A DNA stretch of 64,000 bases from Haliclona indistincta (taxonomy: Eukaryota; Porifera; Demospongiae; Haplosclerida; Chalinidae), in NCBI GenBank assembly GCA_964017065.1, contig OZ024784.1, positions 6,925,152 through 6,989,151 of the forward strand, given 5' to 3'. This document shows positions 37,290 to 49,900 of this stretch, piece by piece. The notes under the pieces were generated by a model that had not been told where the DNA came from, did no database searches, and was given only the letters and a program-made list of their open reading frames with translations. The position numbers and the translations under genes are program-made. The first letter of the stretch is position 1. The number at the start of each line of letters is the position of its first letter.

Positions 37290-38649
37290 ATGGAAAGCAA
37301 AATCGAGAGCAAAATAGTAAAACTGAACGTTGGAGGGGTGAGCTAGCTGATAGCGTTTCTCTTTGCTGGCTAGCACTGACGCGCCTGATATATATTGCTC
37401 AGGAAACGTTTGTTACCTCATCCTCGACCTTGCTGTCTGGAGGAGAGAGCTTCTTCTCTAGTCTTCTCTCTGGTAGACACAAAAGCGAGCAGGATGAAAA
37501 TGGTGCATTTTTCATCGACCGTAAGCGGAATAGTCGCTGTCTCATCACTTCATGCACTTCTCTAGGCTCTCCAAAGTATTTCAGTCCGATTCTCCAGTAC
37601 TTGAGAAGTAGTGTTCTTGACATTCCAGATGGTTACAAGCTGAGTTTGATGAGGACAGAGGCTGAGTTCTATGGTATACAAAAGATTATAGATCACATTG
37701 ATTTTTTAGAGGCAGAAAAGAAAGACCTGGATTCTAAGAAACGAGGTTTGTACATAGTAGCTAGGGGTGAAAAGAATACCAGATTTTCATGTTCACTTAA
37801 CACCTTGTTCCTCGAAATCTAAGTAGCATTGGAATAGTGTCAAATGAAAATAGTAGTCTACATGTATTCTATTCCAATGTGCTCATTTACTTTTATTAGA
37901 TATACCAATTTACTGGGACAAAGGTTGCTATGTCGAAAAGACTAACACACATGCACTACTGTTTAGTGATGATAACAAGCTCATTAAAGTATCAAATGAT
38001 TATGAAAGAGCTTTTGACCAAGCAATGGTAAGGAATTATTAAAGAGTTTGCATACGTACCGTATAGCGGGAAATTTCGCGGGAGATAACTTTCGTGAATT
38101 TCGCGACCTACAGGCTATTTGTGACAATATTATCCGCGAACGTCTTGTTTTGTTGACAAAATAGGGCAATAGTGCTGATTCGCAAAAATATTCTTCGTGA
38201 AATGTTCTATCTCACGCATTCGCAAAAATTTTCTCCCGCGAAAATTTCCCGCTATACGGTACTTACTTTTCTCTGATAGGTCGTGAGAAATCATCAACAA
38301 CTTCCTGTTGAGTGGTCTAGCAATGAACATGTAGCTGGAGAATTTGCAAAATTTTACCAAAAGGCAGTGAGAAGAGGAAAATACGCTATGAATGCTGATG
38401 GAAAGGTTTTTAAACATTGTTTTTTTAAGTTACGAACTCTTTTTTATCCAATAGGGCTTGCTACTGGAGTTAGATAATTTTGGCATCTCTGCAATGGCAT
38501 CTTTTTCAGAAGATTTTACTCTCCTGAGTGTCTGTACTACAGGTTTTGGCATAAATGACCGTTACGTAGTTCACCCGTCTCGTAATTTTTCTTCAATGCA
38601 GTCAGATCCTATATTTATTTTATTTGAATTCAGACCATTTGCTGTATAA
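37290..38649 (+). CDS. BTB/POZ (KCTD-like T1) domain protein
   Basis: The ATG at 37290 opens MESKIESKIVKLNVGG, spliced to ETFVTSSSTLLSGGESFFSS with LLSG and then GAFFIDR joined to SPKYFSPILQYLRS. This is the K+-channel T1/KCTD-type BTB signature (V.LNVGG..F.T…DR.P..F..IL.YLR). SLMRTEAEFYGIQKIIDHID follows, also as in KCTD proteins. The C-terminal part (DIPIYWDKGCYVEKTN; ALLFSDDNKLIKVSNDYERA; VVRNHQQLPVEWSSNEHVAG; ending FILFEFRPFAV) was not recognised. KCTD proteins usually act as oligomeric adaptors, often for CUL3 ligases. The intron near 38029-38279 holds a palindromic MITE. Confidence 0.75.
38057..38261. mobile_element. Palindromic MITE in an intron of the BTB gene
   Basis: A 205 bp element runs from TACCGTATAGCGGGAAATTT to its near-complement ending GCTATACGGTA. 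The terminal inverted repeats are about 28 bp with one or two differences. The interior repeats the CGCGAA/TTCGCG theme in both orientations, so the whole element can fold into a hairpin. There is no ORF. The ends with TA suggest a TA target duplication. Confidence 0.7.
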
Positions 38650-39114
38650 ATGGATAAAATTACATGCCATGATTAGTTTTATAACCATAATTTATTTTGA
38701 ACATTAAGACTAGTAATGTAATTACTTCACTGCAGTGACTGCTTATCTCGTTCACATGACGGTTGTATGTATGGTACTCCCGAAAATGCACCCACTTGCA
38801 TGCACCATAACACCACAATTGGTTAAGGCCTGCTGTGCACGCTACAAACACTTATGTCACATGACACACTAGGACACAGCTTATCTCGTTCACATGACGG
38901 TTGTATGTATGGTATTTCAATCCTGCAGTTTAGCCAATAATCATTACCGCCCACCTGCGCGTTGCTATGGCTTCATTAAGAGTGCGAGTATAGCTGATCT
39001 GGCTCAGTGACCAGCCCGCGCTGAGGAGAGCTACTCAGAGATTGATTAGTCAATCGAAGTTCAGCAACTGCAAGTTCGTTTCGTCTAGCTGACTGTACTA
39101 TCTTAGAATTGAAG
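38650..39114. other. Intergenic interval with a 36 bp direct repeat
   Basis: This 465 bp gap separates the BTB gene and the PDZ/LRR gene, both on the + strand. It holds the downstream end of the first gene and the promoter of the second. The only structure seen is the exact direct repeat at 38741 and 38879. No ORF or RNA gene was recognised. Confidence 0.5.
38741..38914. repeat. Exact 36 bp direct repeat pair
   Basis: The same 36 bases, starting GCTTATCTCGTTCACATGAC, occur at 38741-38776 and 38879-38914, 138 bp apart. They lie upstream of the PDZ/LRR gene. The pair could be a duplicated promoter element or remains of a mobile element. Confidence 0.8.
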
Positions 39115-42100
39115 ATGCTGACCAAGAAACGCAAGAGCAGGTTGTCAAAGAGCAAGGACAAGATTTGGCAGTCTCCTTCACCCTCGCGCACCAACCCGGG
39201 CTCTGGTCGCTCTACTCCTGCCGAGGAAGACTCTTACAGTCGCCACTCCTCTCCTAATAAGGATTCTCCTTCCAATACTCCCTCCGACGGGCGGAGCCTT
39301 GCTAGTCTCTCGTCGACCAACGGGAGCATAACCCCGAGTACCTCTGCCATGGACACTCTGGGTCTCTCCTCCGTTCCATCTCTACCACTAATGGTGTCTG
39401 TCCGTCGTTGCTCGCTTGAAAAGCGACCGCCATCAGACCCTGTCAGCGGCTGGGGATTTGTGCTTCGCGGGACAACCAGCGAATTCCGTCAAGGCATCAA
39501 GGTGTACACGTGTCATGTGGACTCCGTCAAGCAAGACAGTTCGGCCATGGTTAGTACTAGCTGAATCTCTGTTTGCACGTGTTAGCTATTGAAGTGCCCC
39601 AGTGCATGTCTACGAGACAAGCTCTGTGTGTACAGTGTGAGCATGTGTCAACTTGTTCTAATGTGTTCCTGTCCTTTTGTTCCACCTACACACACACACT
39701 CACTCATTCACTCACTCACTCACTCACTCACTCACTCACTCACTCACTCACTCACTCACTGTTCTTTGTCTCTACAGGAATCGGGTATCCAAGAAGGAGA
39801 CCAGGTGGGCTATAATTATACACTTTGCATTGTTAATCGTTACACTCATTTTCACCTTGTTTCCTTCATCTTTTCCTGATGCAAAATTAATCCTCCTGGA
39901 AATACATGTAGCTTTGTTATAATGAAAAGTCCATAATATAGTAAAGATACAATATTTCTTCGATAGTATTTTGTATACATCCAGATCCTGCTTCTGATGG
40001 TTAGATCATCTGTTTTGCCTGAAGTCTAATAGTAACCATGGTTACGCTAACCACATGTTGTACATGTACCATGTCTGGTCGGATTATACACGTCTGATTT
40101 GGTGGCTAACTCCCTAGTTTGGTATCTGGTTTTGACTAGCCTGTTTCTCACTAGTGTTTACATGCATAGTTAGTCTCCAATTGTAACTACAGGCTTCTAT
40201 GACTGATAGTAACTATATTACTTCAATGCCCTCAATTATACTAGCTATTCTTCATGACTCCTTGGCTTGCAACTATTCAATGTCCATATTATGTGACGAC
40301 AGGATGTGTAAAAATTGTGGTGCATGTTGGGAACTTGTTCTACCCACAAATTTGACCTGTGGGGGTTTTTCACCCACAGTGTATAAACTATACCAGCATC
40401 CTCTCTCTGTACCCCCCCTTTCATTGATTGTTGTCTTTCGTTCTAGATTGTAGAAATAGACGGCACCATTGTTCGTGATTTGGAGCATACTGATGTTGTT
40501 AGAATGTTCCAGAGCAAAGATCAAGTGGATCTTGTGATTCTGCCAGCAAGATATAAGTCTGTGAGTAGTCCTGTCTGTGTACACATGTATCAATGTATAA
40601 CATGTTGTGTGTCTCAACTTAAGAGTTGGACTAAGATTAACCCTCTTTTTTACTGCAGAGTGTACAAGTGAGAATCACCGACTATAACCAGTCCACACTG
40701 AACTATCTGTGGGCTCTGACTATGCACATTCAGTCATTGGAAATCATGTGAGCAATGCATAGACTTTATTTGGCACGCTACTCAAGCACCAGTTGTTCCC
40801 CGGCATGTTTCCTACATTTTGTGGTTTACGCTGACAACTGGTTGTCCTCTAAGAATTACCTGTAGCCAATACACTGTACTGTGGTATCTTCCCTAGCTGA
40901 GGTGGTCTGTGTGAAAATCCTGTTCCTTGTTCTTTAAACATCCTGATTATCCTATCCCATGGTAGTTTATGTTTAGAGATCAAGAAGTGGGCAAGAAATT
41001 CACAACAAGGATGTAAGCAGCTCATTTTTAGTATGGCCTGGCAACCCAATCCCATTATGTACTGAACAGCTGATACCCACCAACACACTTCACTTCTCAT
41101 GTGAATGTGATTGTGTCCTGGAGAAGAGGGGGAGGTGTTGGGTCCTCAGGGAGATAGGGTGTCTTGTGTTCATTGCTGTGGTCAGATCCTCCTTGGTGAG
41201 CAGGTGTAGTGTTTTTATTGTGCTGGCTGACCAATCAAGTTAGTATTCTAGCCTCCTGGGACCACAATGTGTACACAAGTACATGTGTGCTTGTTTGTAT
41301 TGTAGTTTATGGTGATTCTATTTATTTACCTTCCTCTCTCTAGTTTTTCTTTATTTTTCTCTCTTTGCCCTGCCCATCTTATCTGTCCCTTCAGTAAAGA
41401 CTATACTAATCATGTTAAGTCCCCTTGTGTAGTTCTACAACTCACTGATGATGTGTGAGTGGTGGGTATTGCATTATATTTTCGAATAATGTAGAGAACA
41501 GCTTGTAAACACTCACAATTTTGTGGTTTACTTGTGTTCACACTGTTGTCGGGGAGTAATTATATTGAGTTATTTGGAGTATGTGGTGTGGAGTATATCT
41601 GATTGCTGATCTTCCTGTCCAGTGTGTTAGTGTGTATTAGTGAGAATTGTTTGTGACATAGTCAAAGCCCATGTACACCACTCTGTAGCCCAGTCTAAAA
41701 TACAAGGGTTCTCAGAATTGCTTTCTTGCGACAGGGCTGTTTTCTTAGCCCTGTACTAATTAGTAAACCTGCATAATTGCTGGTTATTGTATGTAAGTAG
41801 GTTTTTCTGTTTTGTGATTTCAACACTTGCAATTAGGTGGGTGCTTATGATAAACTGTCACTCTCTCTCTCTCTCCAGTAATGTTAAACTAGGGGATGAC
41901 AGACCAGGTTACCTCAATCGTGTAAACTTCTCTGCTCTGCTTGGTCTACGTCATCTTGCCATCAACCATTGTTCTCTTGAAGATGTATCGGTCCTACAAG
42001 GTAACAGTCCAACTCAGCTGTTGTCAACAACCATCTAACAATGTGTTGTTATGATGTTTACTGTTTGCTTATGTACTGAGATATGCTAGTAGTGCATTTG

Positions 42101-43555
42101 ATGCTGCTACTTAGATATCATCCTGTAGTGAGTGCCATTGCATCACATGTCGGCATCATGGCTACCTACACTCTCTTGTGTGCTTAGTCCCTTGTGTGTT
42201 TACACTGTGCCGGTTTAAGAGTATTTTGGTATAGCCTATAGCTGGTTTTTGCATATCAGTTCTATTGTGTAAGCAAGAGCATGACGCAGGGTATATTCAT
42301 AGTTTGCTGAGTGATGTCATTGTTGTGCTAGGTACTCACTGAGTGAGTGTGTGTCATACAATGGTTAATTGGTGTAGTATTACATGTACCTGACGTCCAC
42401 TATAGTATTCACCAGTCATCAACTCACTGACTGACACACGAGCTTCTATTGATTACATTCAGGGCTGACAAGGTTACCCCTGATAGAAACATTATACTGG
42501 GAACCACCTGCAATACGCACTCTTATCATAGTTCAAAATTATTTAGTGAGAGTGATTCAATCAAGTATTCTACTCCCTCACAATTTCATAACTATTGTTT
42601 TCTCTTCTTGTCGCAGGTCTGAGATATCTGCACAAACTAGAGTCGCTGTCACTAGCTCACAACATGCTGTCCAGTGACTCGATGAAGGCTGGCTGCTGCT
42701 TGTCTGGAGTCACTAGTCTAAAGAAGCTAGACATCAGCTATAACCTTCTTACCTTTATTCCACCAGTAGTCTTCTCCGTTAGCAAGTGAGACCGATGCAT
42801 TAGCTCAGTATTGTTAATGTTCTCTCCTCTCTAATCATTATAGCCTTGAAACGCTTGTACTAGTAGAAAACAATATTACAGAATTGCCAACATCACTTAC
42901 AAGACTATCTAAACTAAACACTTTATGGTAAGGAGCCTCTTCTTGTCTCTTGGATCTCTTGTACTCTCTCTTCCCTTTATTTCTCAGTCTGGACGGTAAC
43001 CTGCTGTTTGAGGTCGACAAAGCACTAGAACAGTTGGACCATCAACTCAGCAGTAAGTATGGTCACACTGCATCTCTACATGTTGTAAAGATAGTTTGAC
43101 ATTGTTGTTGAAAAAATTCTTTTGTGCAGTGCTGACACTTGCCTACAATCAGATAGAGACAGAGCCACAATGTATGAAGAACCAGGCCTATGTAATCACA
43201 TGTGAGTGTCTCAGTACTCGTCTCTTACTTACAGTCTTCTCCTCTCTGTCTCAGGTGTTGAGGGCAATCCTTACCTGCTGTCAGGTTCGAATAGAGATGA
43301 GCCGGCACTCAGAAGAGCTCTTAGTGTTAGAGGTCTTGTCAAAAATAGCGGCCATAGTAAAAGAGTGAGTCGTTGCACACACACACGCGCACAAGTATAA
43401 GGCAACCACTTGTTAGCTGCATGAGTGCTTTGCAATTGTAATGTTTAGTCTATAATTTTGAACTCGTACTTATTTTCTTACAGACATCACTTGTATTGTC
43501 AGAAAATTCATTCACAATGGACCTATTATCTCCTTCAATTACTGTTAGACATTAG
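39115..43555 (+). CDS. PDZ plus leucine-rich-repeat protein
   Basis: The start is the ATG at 39115 (MLTKKRKSRLSKSKDKIWQS). A Ser/Pro-rich, likely disordered N-terminus (to about residue 90) precedes a PDZ-like domain: VSGWGFVLRGTTSEF, then ESGIQEGDQ, IVEIDGTIVRDLEHTDVVRM with VDLVILP. A short linker (SVQVRITDYNQSTLNYLWAL) leads into leucine-rich repeats: GLRHLAINHCSLEDVSVLQ, LRYLHKLESLSLAHNMLSS, TSLKKLDISYNLLTFIPPVV and NLETLVLVENNITELPTSLT. More LRR follow, then an LRR-cap-like end (CVEGNPYLLSGSNRDEPALR) and a tail ending SPSITVRH at 43555. PDZ before LRR is the reverse of LAP proteins (SCRIB/ERBIN). Introns near 40749-41878 and 42001-42616 are long for this window. Confidence 0.75.
39695..39760. 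repeat. (ACTC)n microsatellite in an intron
   Basis: An ACTC/CACT tetranucleotide run of about 60 bp lies just upstream of the acceptor before the exon ESGIQEGDQ of the PDZ/LRR gene. It generates spurious Thr-His-Ser-Leu reading frames. Confidence 0.9.
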
Positions 43556-43916
43556 AATCGACTTGTATTGTTGTTCATTTTTGTTGATGTTTTTTCAAAT
43601 TATGTTATATTATTGTATTTTATTTCCGGTCAAGAGTTTCAATTTCACCTTGTAACACTAACTCAGTCTGCCCACCTCTGTCTTTTCTCTCATGAAATTA
43701 TTAATAATGGCTGTTGTATTATCATAATAAAATAATAGTACAGTAGTTTATTATTATTATACTGTTGGTCATATGAGAACAGGAGGGATTGAAAGAGGTA
43801 GGGAGAGAAAGAATGGAGAGAGGAGACTGCTTGAGAGAGAGATAATGAGCTCAGTGGTGATTGAGCGAGAGTGGATGAGAGTATAAAAATGGACGAACAT
43901 GGTTAATAATAAGTTA
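43556..43916. other. Intergenic interval between convergent genes
   Basis: This 361 bp A/T-rich gap lies between the stop of the PDZ/LRR gene and the stop of the laminin gene. It contains AATAAA-like sequences around 43724-43736 on the + strand, fitting a 3' UTR/polyadenylation zone for both genes. I see no gene in it. Confidence 0.5.
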
Positions 43917-46900
43917 CTAATAGTTGCTATCACAATCAGGTGGTAACATACTCTCTAGTTGTCTCAGTTCATTCACTTCTCTTGTTATTGAGTTGTATTC
44001 TTCTTGTAGTGCATTGAATGTGTTCTCTAGATCAACTAACTGGTTCTCCAGTATCGTTATTGTTGAGTTGATGGTACTGTTGGCTATGCGTTGTGCAACT
44101 GTTTCAATGTAGGCTTCAATCGAGTTTATTGCACTAATGTCTGGTCTCATTGTGGAGTAATATTGTTGTCTGAATTCATCAACCAGCTGCATAGCATCCA
44201 AGGTCAGGTTTCTCACTCTGGAAGGTAGATTCTCAACTTCTTTGACATTTATCGTGACATCCTCTGCTGTCATATCTAAACTCTCCAGTTCAAGCAATGT
44301 GCTGTTTATCTGGCTCTGTATATTCAGGATTCTATACACATTCATAGCAACGGAAGAATTTATGGCTTGAGCAGTAGAAAGTAGCGTAGAGGTATCATTC
44401 TGCAGCTGTGACACCACCTAATATACAAAATGCACATGAATGAATACAAATCAAATTACAACTCACCATCAGTAGGTACTGACTGAAGTTGTTGGCTGAC
44501 ATTGATTGCTGCATGGCCAGGCCTATTGTCTGATTAGCACCTTCCAGTTGGCTGGTGATGTTATCTACCCTGTCCACTACCATGTTGCTGATGCTATTGG
44601 CTATGCTAGCTGCTTGTATTGCCTCGTCTGCCTTCATTCTGAGCAACATGACAGACTCATTGTAGTTCTGTAGTATAGAAAGAATCATTTTTCCTTGACT
44701 AAGACAGTCATAAGCTGAAGAGTTGGCACTTAGAGCATCTTGGATTCCTGTATTGACCATCAGTGTGAGGTTGGTAACCGTGATGGTGAGTGTGGTTAAC
44801 TGCATTCTTGCTGCTAGGAAATCATCTTCATGACTTCTGAGCATATCCAGAGCTGATAGAAAGATTGTGCGTTGCATGTCGACCATCTCTGAGATGCTCA
44901 CTATCTGTTGAGAGTACATATCGTTCTGCTGTTGAAGAGCTATAATATCATCCTCGTTAGGAGTAGCGGGAACTTTAGCTTTTATCATCAGCAGCTCAGC
45001 TTGTTGCTCATTGATAGTAATATTAAGGCTTCGTAACATCATCTTGAGCCGACCTACAGTTTGCTGATGAGTCTCTTCCATTGTCTTCAGCTCGACCAAG
45101 GCCTCTGTATTGTTAGTGAACACAGCGGCTAGATTTTGAGCAGTGGTCCATGCCATGCTTGATAAATTTGCTACGGTACTAGAAATATTCATGACCTGTT
45201 CTAGTTGATCCTCTAGGAAAGCAACATGAGCTGCAAGACTTGTCCAACTAGTGTTAGCTCTCATTGCGTTAGTAGTTATGGTGTTAGTGTGATTTTGAAC
45301 CTCTGGCAGTATGCTGTTCTGGATAGTGTCCAGGGCCTCCATTGAAGCATACAGATTGTCTACTATCCTCATCATGATCTCTTGAGCTGCCGTAGAGAGA
45401 CCGATTACCGGACTAGCTGCTTCCTGAGCAGCAGTAATGAGCTCTTGTAGTTGTGTAAGGTTGGAGGATCGCAGTCTGCTCACATCACTCAGAAGATCAG
45501 AGGACTGTTGAACCAGATCATCATATCGGCTAGCCAGGTCAGCTATCGACTCGTTCAGTGGATTTAGTATATCATAGATTGTGTTCCTCTTCTCTTGGAA
45601 TGTTGTATTCGGATCATTTTGATCAATAAGTTGATTAACCACTAGTCTTGTCTGCTCAATGCGTTCCCGAGTTGAGTCCACTTCATCTTGCAGATCAAAG
45701 TAGCACTCACCACAGGCTGTAAAATTTAGATATATCATTTGTCGTAGCATCTTACTTAGTATTTATTTTTACCTGAACAGTTGCCTGAAGATTGGTGTAA
45801 GAAATAGTTTTCCTGACAGCGGTCACATTTGTCTCCCATAACTCCAGGTCGACAGGCACATGTTCCATCATCTGCACAATCCTGATCTGCTGCTCCTAGC
45901 TCTGAACAACCACAGACTAGAACAAAATAACATTACAATCAACACACACACATTCATTGGTGACATTTACTCACTCTTGCAACCATTTTGGTTAAGATCA
46001 TAGTAGCCTGGTTCACACTCATCACACTTTGATCCAGTCACCCCAGTCTTGCATGTGCAGATGCCGGTCTGTAGGTTGCACTGAGCACTAGCAGAGCCTC
46101 CAGTGTGACAGTCACATGATGCACATCCTTCACCAGAATCAAAATTAAACGAGTTGCTAGCACACCTATCACACTTTAGACCAGTGACATTAGATTTGCA
46201 GATGCACTGCCCATTAGAGCTGCACTGAAGAGTCGCTGCACCTAGCTCATTGCAGTCACAATCTGGAATAATGAAAACGAGATATCATTAGACACAATCA
46301 GGTAATGATTTTCTACCTGTGCAATTTTTGGCTGTTATAGGATCTCCAAAGTATCCATCAAGGCAAGCCTCACATTGGTCACCGGTTGTGTTAAACAAGC
46401 AGTCACGGCACAATCCGGTCACATTATCACAACTGTTTGGGTTGTCAAAGTCTACATTACCATTGCAAGAACAATTGGAGCACCGTGAAGGTGTACCACT
46501 GACAGTTCCTGTCGGGTCTCCAAAGTAACCAAGATCACATGCCTCACAACGGTCTCCAACATGGCCTTCAGCACAATCAGTGCATATGATAGTTCCTCCA
46601 TTGTTCATCATACATGTACTGCTGAACTGTCCTGATGAGCTGGTGCCTGGACACGGACATGGCTGGCAGGAAATGCTTGCAAGGGGATCACCAATGAATC
46701 CATCACTGCACCTCTCACAGCTGTCACCTGTGGTGTTGCCAGAGCATTCAGTACAGACTCCACTTAGTTCATCACAGGTAGGAGATAGTCCATTGCATTC
46801 ACAGAGTATGCAAAGATTGCTGTCAGAGTCTCTATAGTAGCCATCAGCACATTGTTGACAAGAGAGGCCAGTGTAGTTGGCATGCATGCAGGTGCAGTTT

Positions 46901-49900
46901 TCTACCCAACCAACCTGTGGAATACCAGTCGAAGGAACAGCTCCACCTAATGCGACACGGGCAACCATGACCATACTACTGTAGCTGACTCTGATTTGTA
47001 GCAGATTTAAATTCACCAGAACTCTTTGAATGTCATTCATTGTTGCACGAGTGTTTGTCTCTCTGTCTACCCATCCGGCACTTTCATGAAGCCGCACTGT
47101 CATGTTCTGCAGTTGTGCCGAAGAAAAATTAGATGAGAAATTAGCTACCAATTCCAATTCACTGTTTCCAATGAGCACATCGTAACCATCAGAAAGAGAG
47201 ACAAGATCCTCACTGACAGCAATTGCTAGCGTAATGAGTTGGTTGTAAGAATTAATTCTGTCACCAATAAACTCCTCCGGTGCTTCAAGAAATGTGACAT
47301 TGTCTGAAGTAATGACAACTCCTTCATTGAATGGATCACTTGCGAATGAGTTGGCACCAACAAGAGTCCATCCAGCAAGATCAGACACAAAGTTTGTGAC
47401 AGTTTCTGTGAAACCAAACCCATCAGCAGATGTACATGAGTTGCCTTGACCAGAGCAAAAACATTGTTGACAACCATTGGGATTGATGGACTGGAGATTG
47501 AATGTTCCACTCTTACACTGTGAGCAGCTAGAGCCCTCAGTACTCTGTTTACACTGGCACTGGCCTACTTGATCACACTGAAGTGATGTTGACCCAGCTT
47601 CATTGCAGAAACATTCTCTATTGAATGCACAGACAAATATCAGTACATGCTGTTTTTGTTGTGCTGCATAACTCACCTGCAATCAGGATAGTCGTATCGT
47701 TCTGGAAGGCACTGTGTACATTTGTCACCGTCCACTCCAATATTGCATTGACAGTGACCGGTACTGTTGCACCGAGGAGACATGGAGCCTGGCAAGCTGC
47801 AGCCACACTCACTGCAGCCTACTCCCGACACAAAGTCGAAGAACCCAAGATCACAGCTAGAGCAGTCCCTATCTCCTACACCCGGTAGGCAGGGACACTC
47901 TCCAATGATGTTGCAAAACTCCATTATGGATCCATTTGAGTTGCATTGGCATTCTGATAACAAAGAGATGATACAGCACAAACAATAGAGTCACTGCACC
48001 CACCTCTACAACCCATTGATGATAGATCATAGGAACCAGCTTCACACATGTCACATGCTCTACCGATAACATTAGGTCTGCAATGGCACTCTCCTCCATA
48101 CTGTCGACAAGTAGCATTGATTGCACCTTGGCTATGGCAGTCACACACTGTATTTAAAAGAGATAAAAACAGTACTGGTGCAATGAAAATCAAGAAACTT
48201 ACATCTTGTACCATTGTAAACTTCTGTAAACACAGTAAAAGAAACCGTTTCACAGCTACTCAGTGCTGTTGTCCGCGTGGCAATGCTTTTGAATTGATTC
48301 AAGCAGCTAGAGTATTGCATATTAATCTGAGTGTCTGATAATGTTAATAACTCCGATGCTTGCCGAAGAAACACTACAAGAGAGTCCACAAATATTTCAG
48401 CACGTTCAGTGGAATCACCAGACTCAAATCCAACAAGTGTCATGTTGTAGCTACGTCCGACTCTGAGACACAGTGACACAGACACAGTCTGTGCTGTACC
48501 CATGGTTAAATTTTGGTAGAATAGAGGACTGGATTCTGTGTACTCAGAGCAATTGCTAGCTGGGCCAGTTTCTTCTCCTCCGATGTCAATTCTTAACTCA
48601 ATTTGGTCCCATGTCATTGCATTCAGTAGATCATATCGTAAAACGATATCATATGTGCCACTGACTTGCGGCTCAAACACACCAAAATTAATCAAGTCAG
48701 CATTGTTGTTGACGCGTGCATGACCTCGTCCTGTAAAGAGTTGGTTATTTTCTTGCATTTTGTAGGATATGTCAAAGTTGCCACCTGAGTTCTCTGCTTC
48801 AAATAATTTGTGATCAATAAATGGAAAGTAGTAGCCAGAGAGAGTTTGTGAGCAGGTTTTGCCAGTTACTCCAGCACGACACGGACACTGTCCAGTGGCT
48901 TGGTTACAAATATAAGAGAGAGAGCCACCAAGATTGCAGTTACATGGAGAACAGTCAGTTGCTGAATTAGGAAGATAGTACCCATCAGCGCACTGGTCGC
49001 ACTTGATACCAATGACATTAGGCTTGCACTGACACTCTCCATCAGATGAACACTCTGGTGTTACACTCAGTGTTTCGTTGCAGGAACACACTACAAATAA
49101 ATGCAACCAAAATGAATAGTTTTCCAGGAAATATTCGCTATGCATGAGTATACACTAACTATGAATAACTCACAGGCCACCCTTACATCACAACTATACC
49201 TTCACATCCATTTGGGTTGGTTTCTTGTAGATTAAAGAATCCATGTTTGCATGTGTCACAGGCTCTACCCATTACATTAGACTTGCAGTAACAACTTCCA
49301 ACAGTGAGGTTTCCTACAGTCTGTCTAGCACAGTCTCCATTATCTGTTACTCCGGGCAAGTTACAAGAGCATGCTAAGAGAAAGAAAGAAATTCAAAGTA
49401 ACAATTGGACAATATTATGAGTCTATGAGTTCATATGTGTGTGGTGTAAAGTGAACTTGAATGGGTGGTCCAATACAAAAGTGTATTTATAATAGCTATA
49501 ATTTATTCATGACAAAGTGAATATTCTGATCTGTGCTTACACTGGCAGTAGTCTGTGTTGTTGATAGGTACACCAGGTTGAGGATAATAAAGCTGTGTAC
49601 ATGAGTCACAGTGAGGGCCAGTAGTGTTGTCAGAACAGTTTATACATCGTCCACCACTAGTCTGACCAGATTCCATGTACAACTGTTGGTCAAATGCACA
49701 CTGACTGGCATGCCCATTGCATTGACAGGCTGTAGAAAAACATCATAATGATAGCAGTGAATCATAATTAATACATTACCTTGGCACTCAAATGGACCGT
49801 CCCCATTTGTGATTTTCCAAGGAACATCATTGTGAGTGGCTTTACACCTCTCACAGTTTGAACCAGTTGTGTTGTGCTCACAGATGCAAGCAAGAGCTGA

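Noticed and set aside
39573..39922. Thr-His-Ser-Leu repeat proteins in three frames
   Set aside because: Produced by the ACTC microsatellite in an intron; not coding.
46319..46837. His/Ser-rich open frames on the + strand
   Set aside because: Antisense of the Cys-rich laminin EGF-like repeats.
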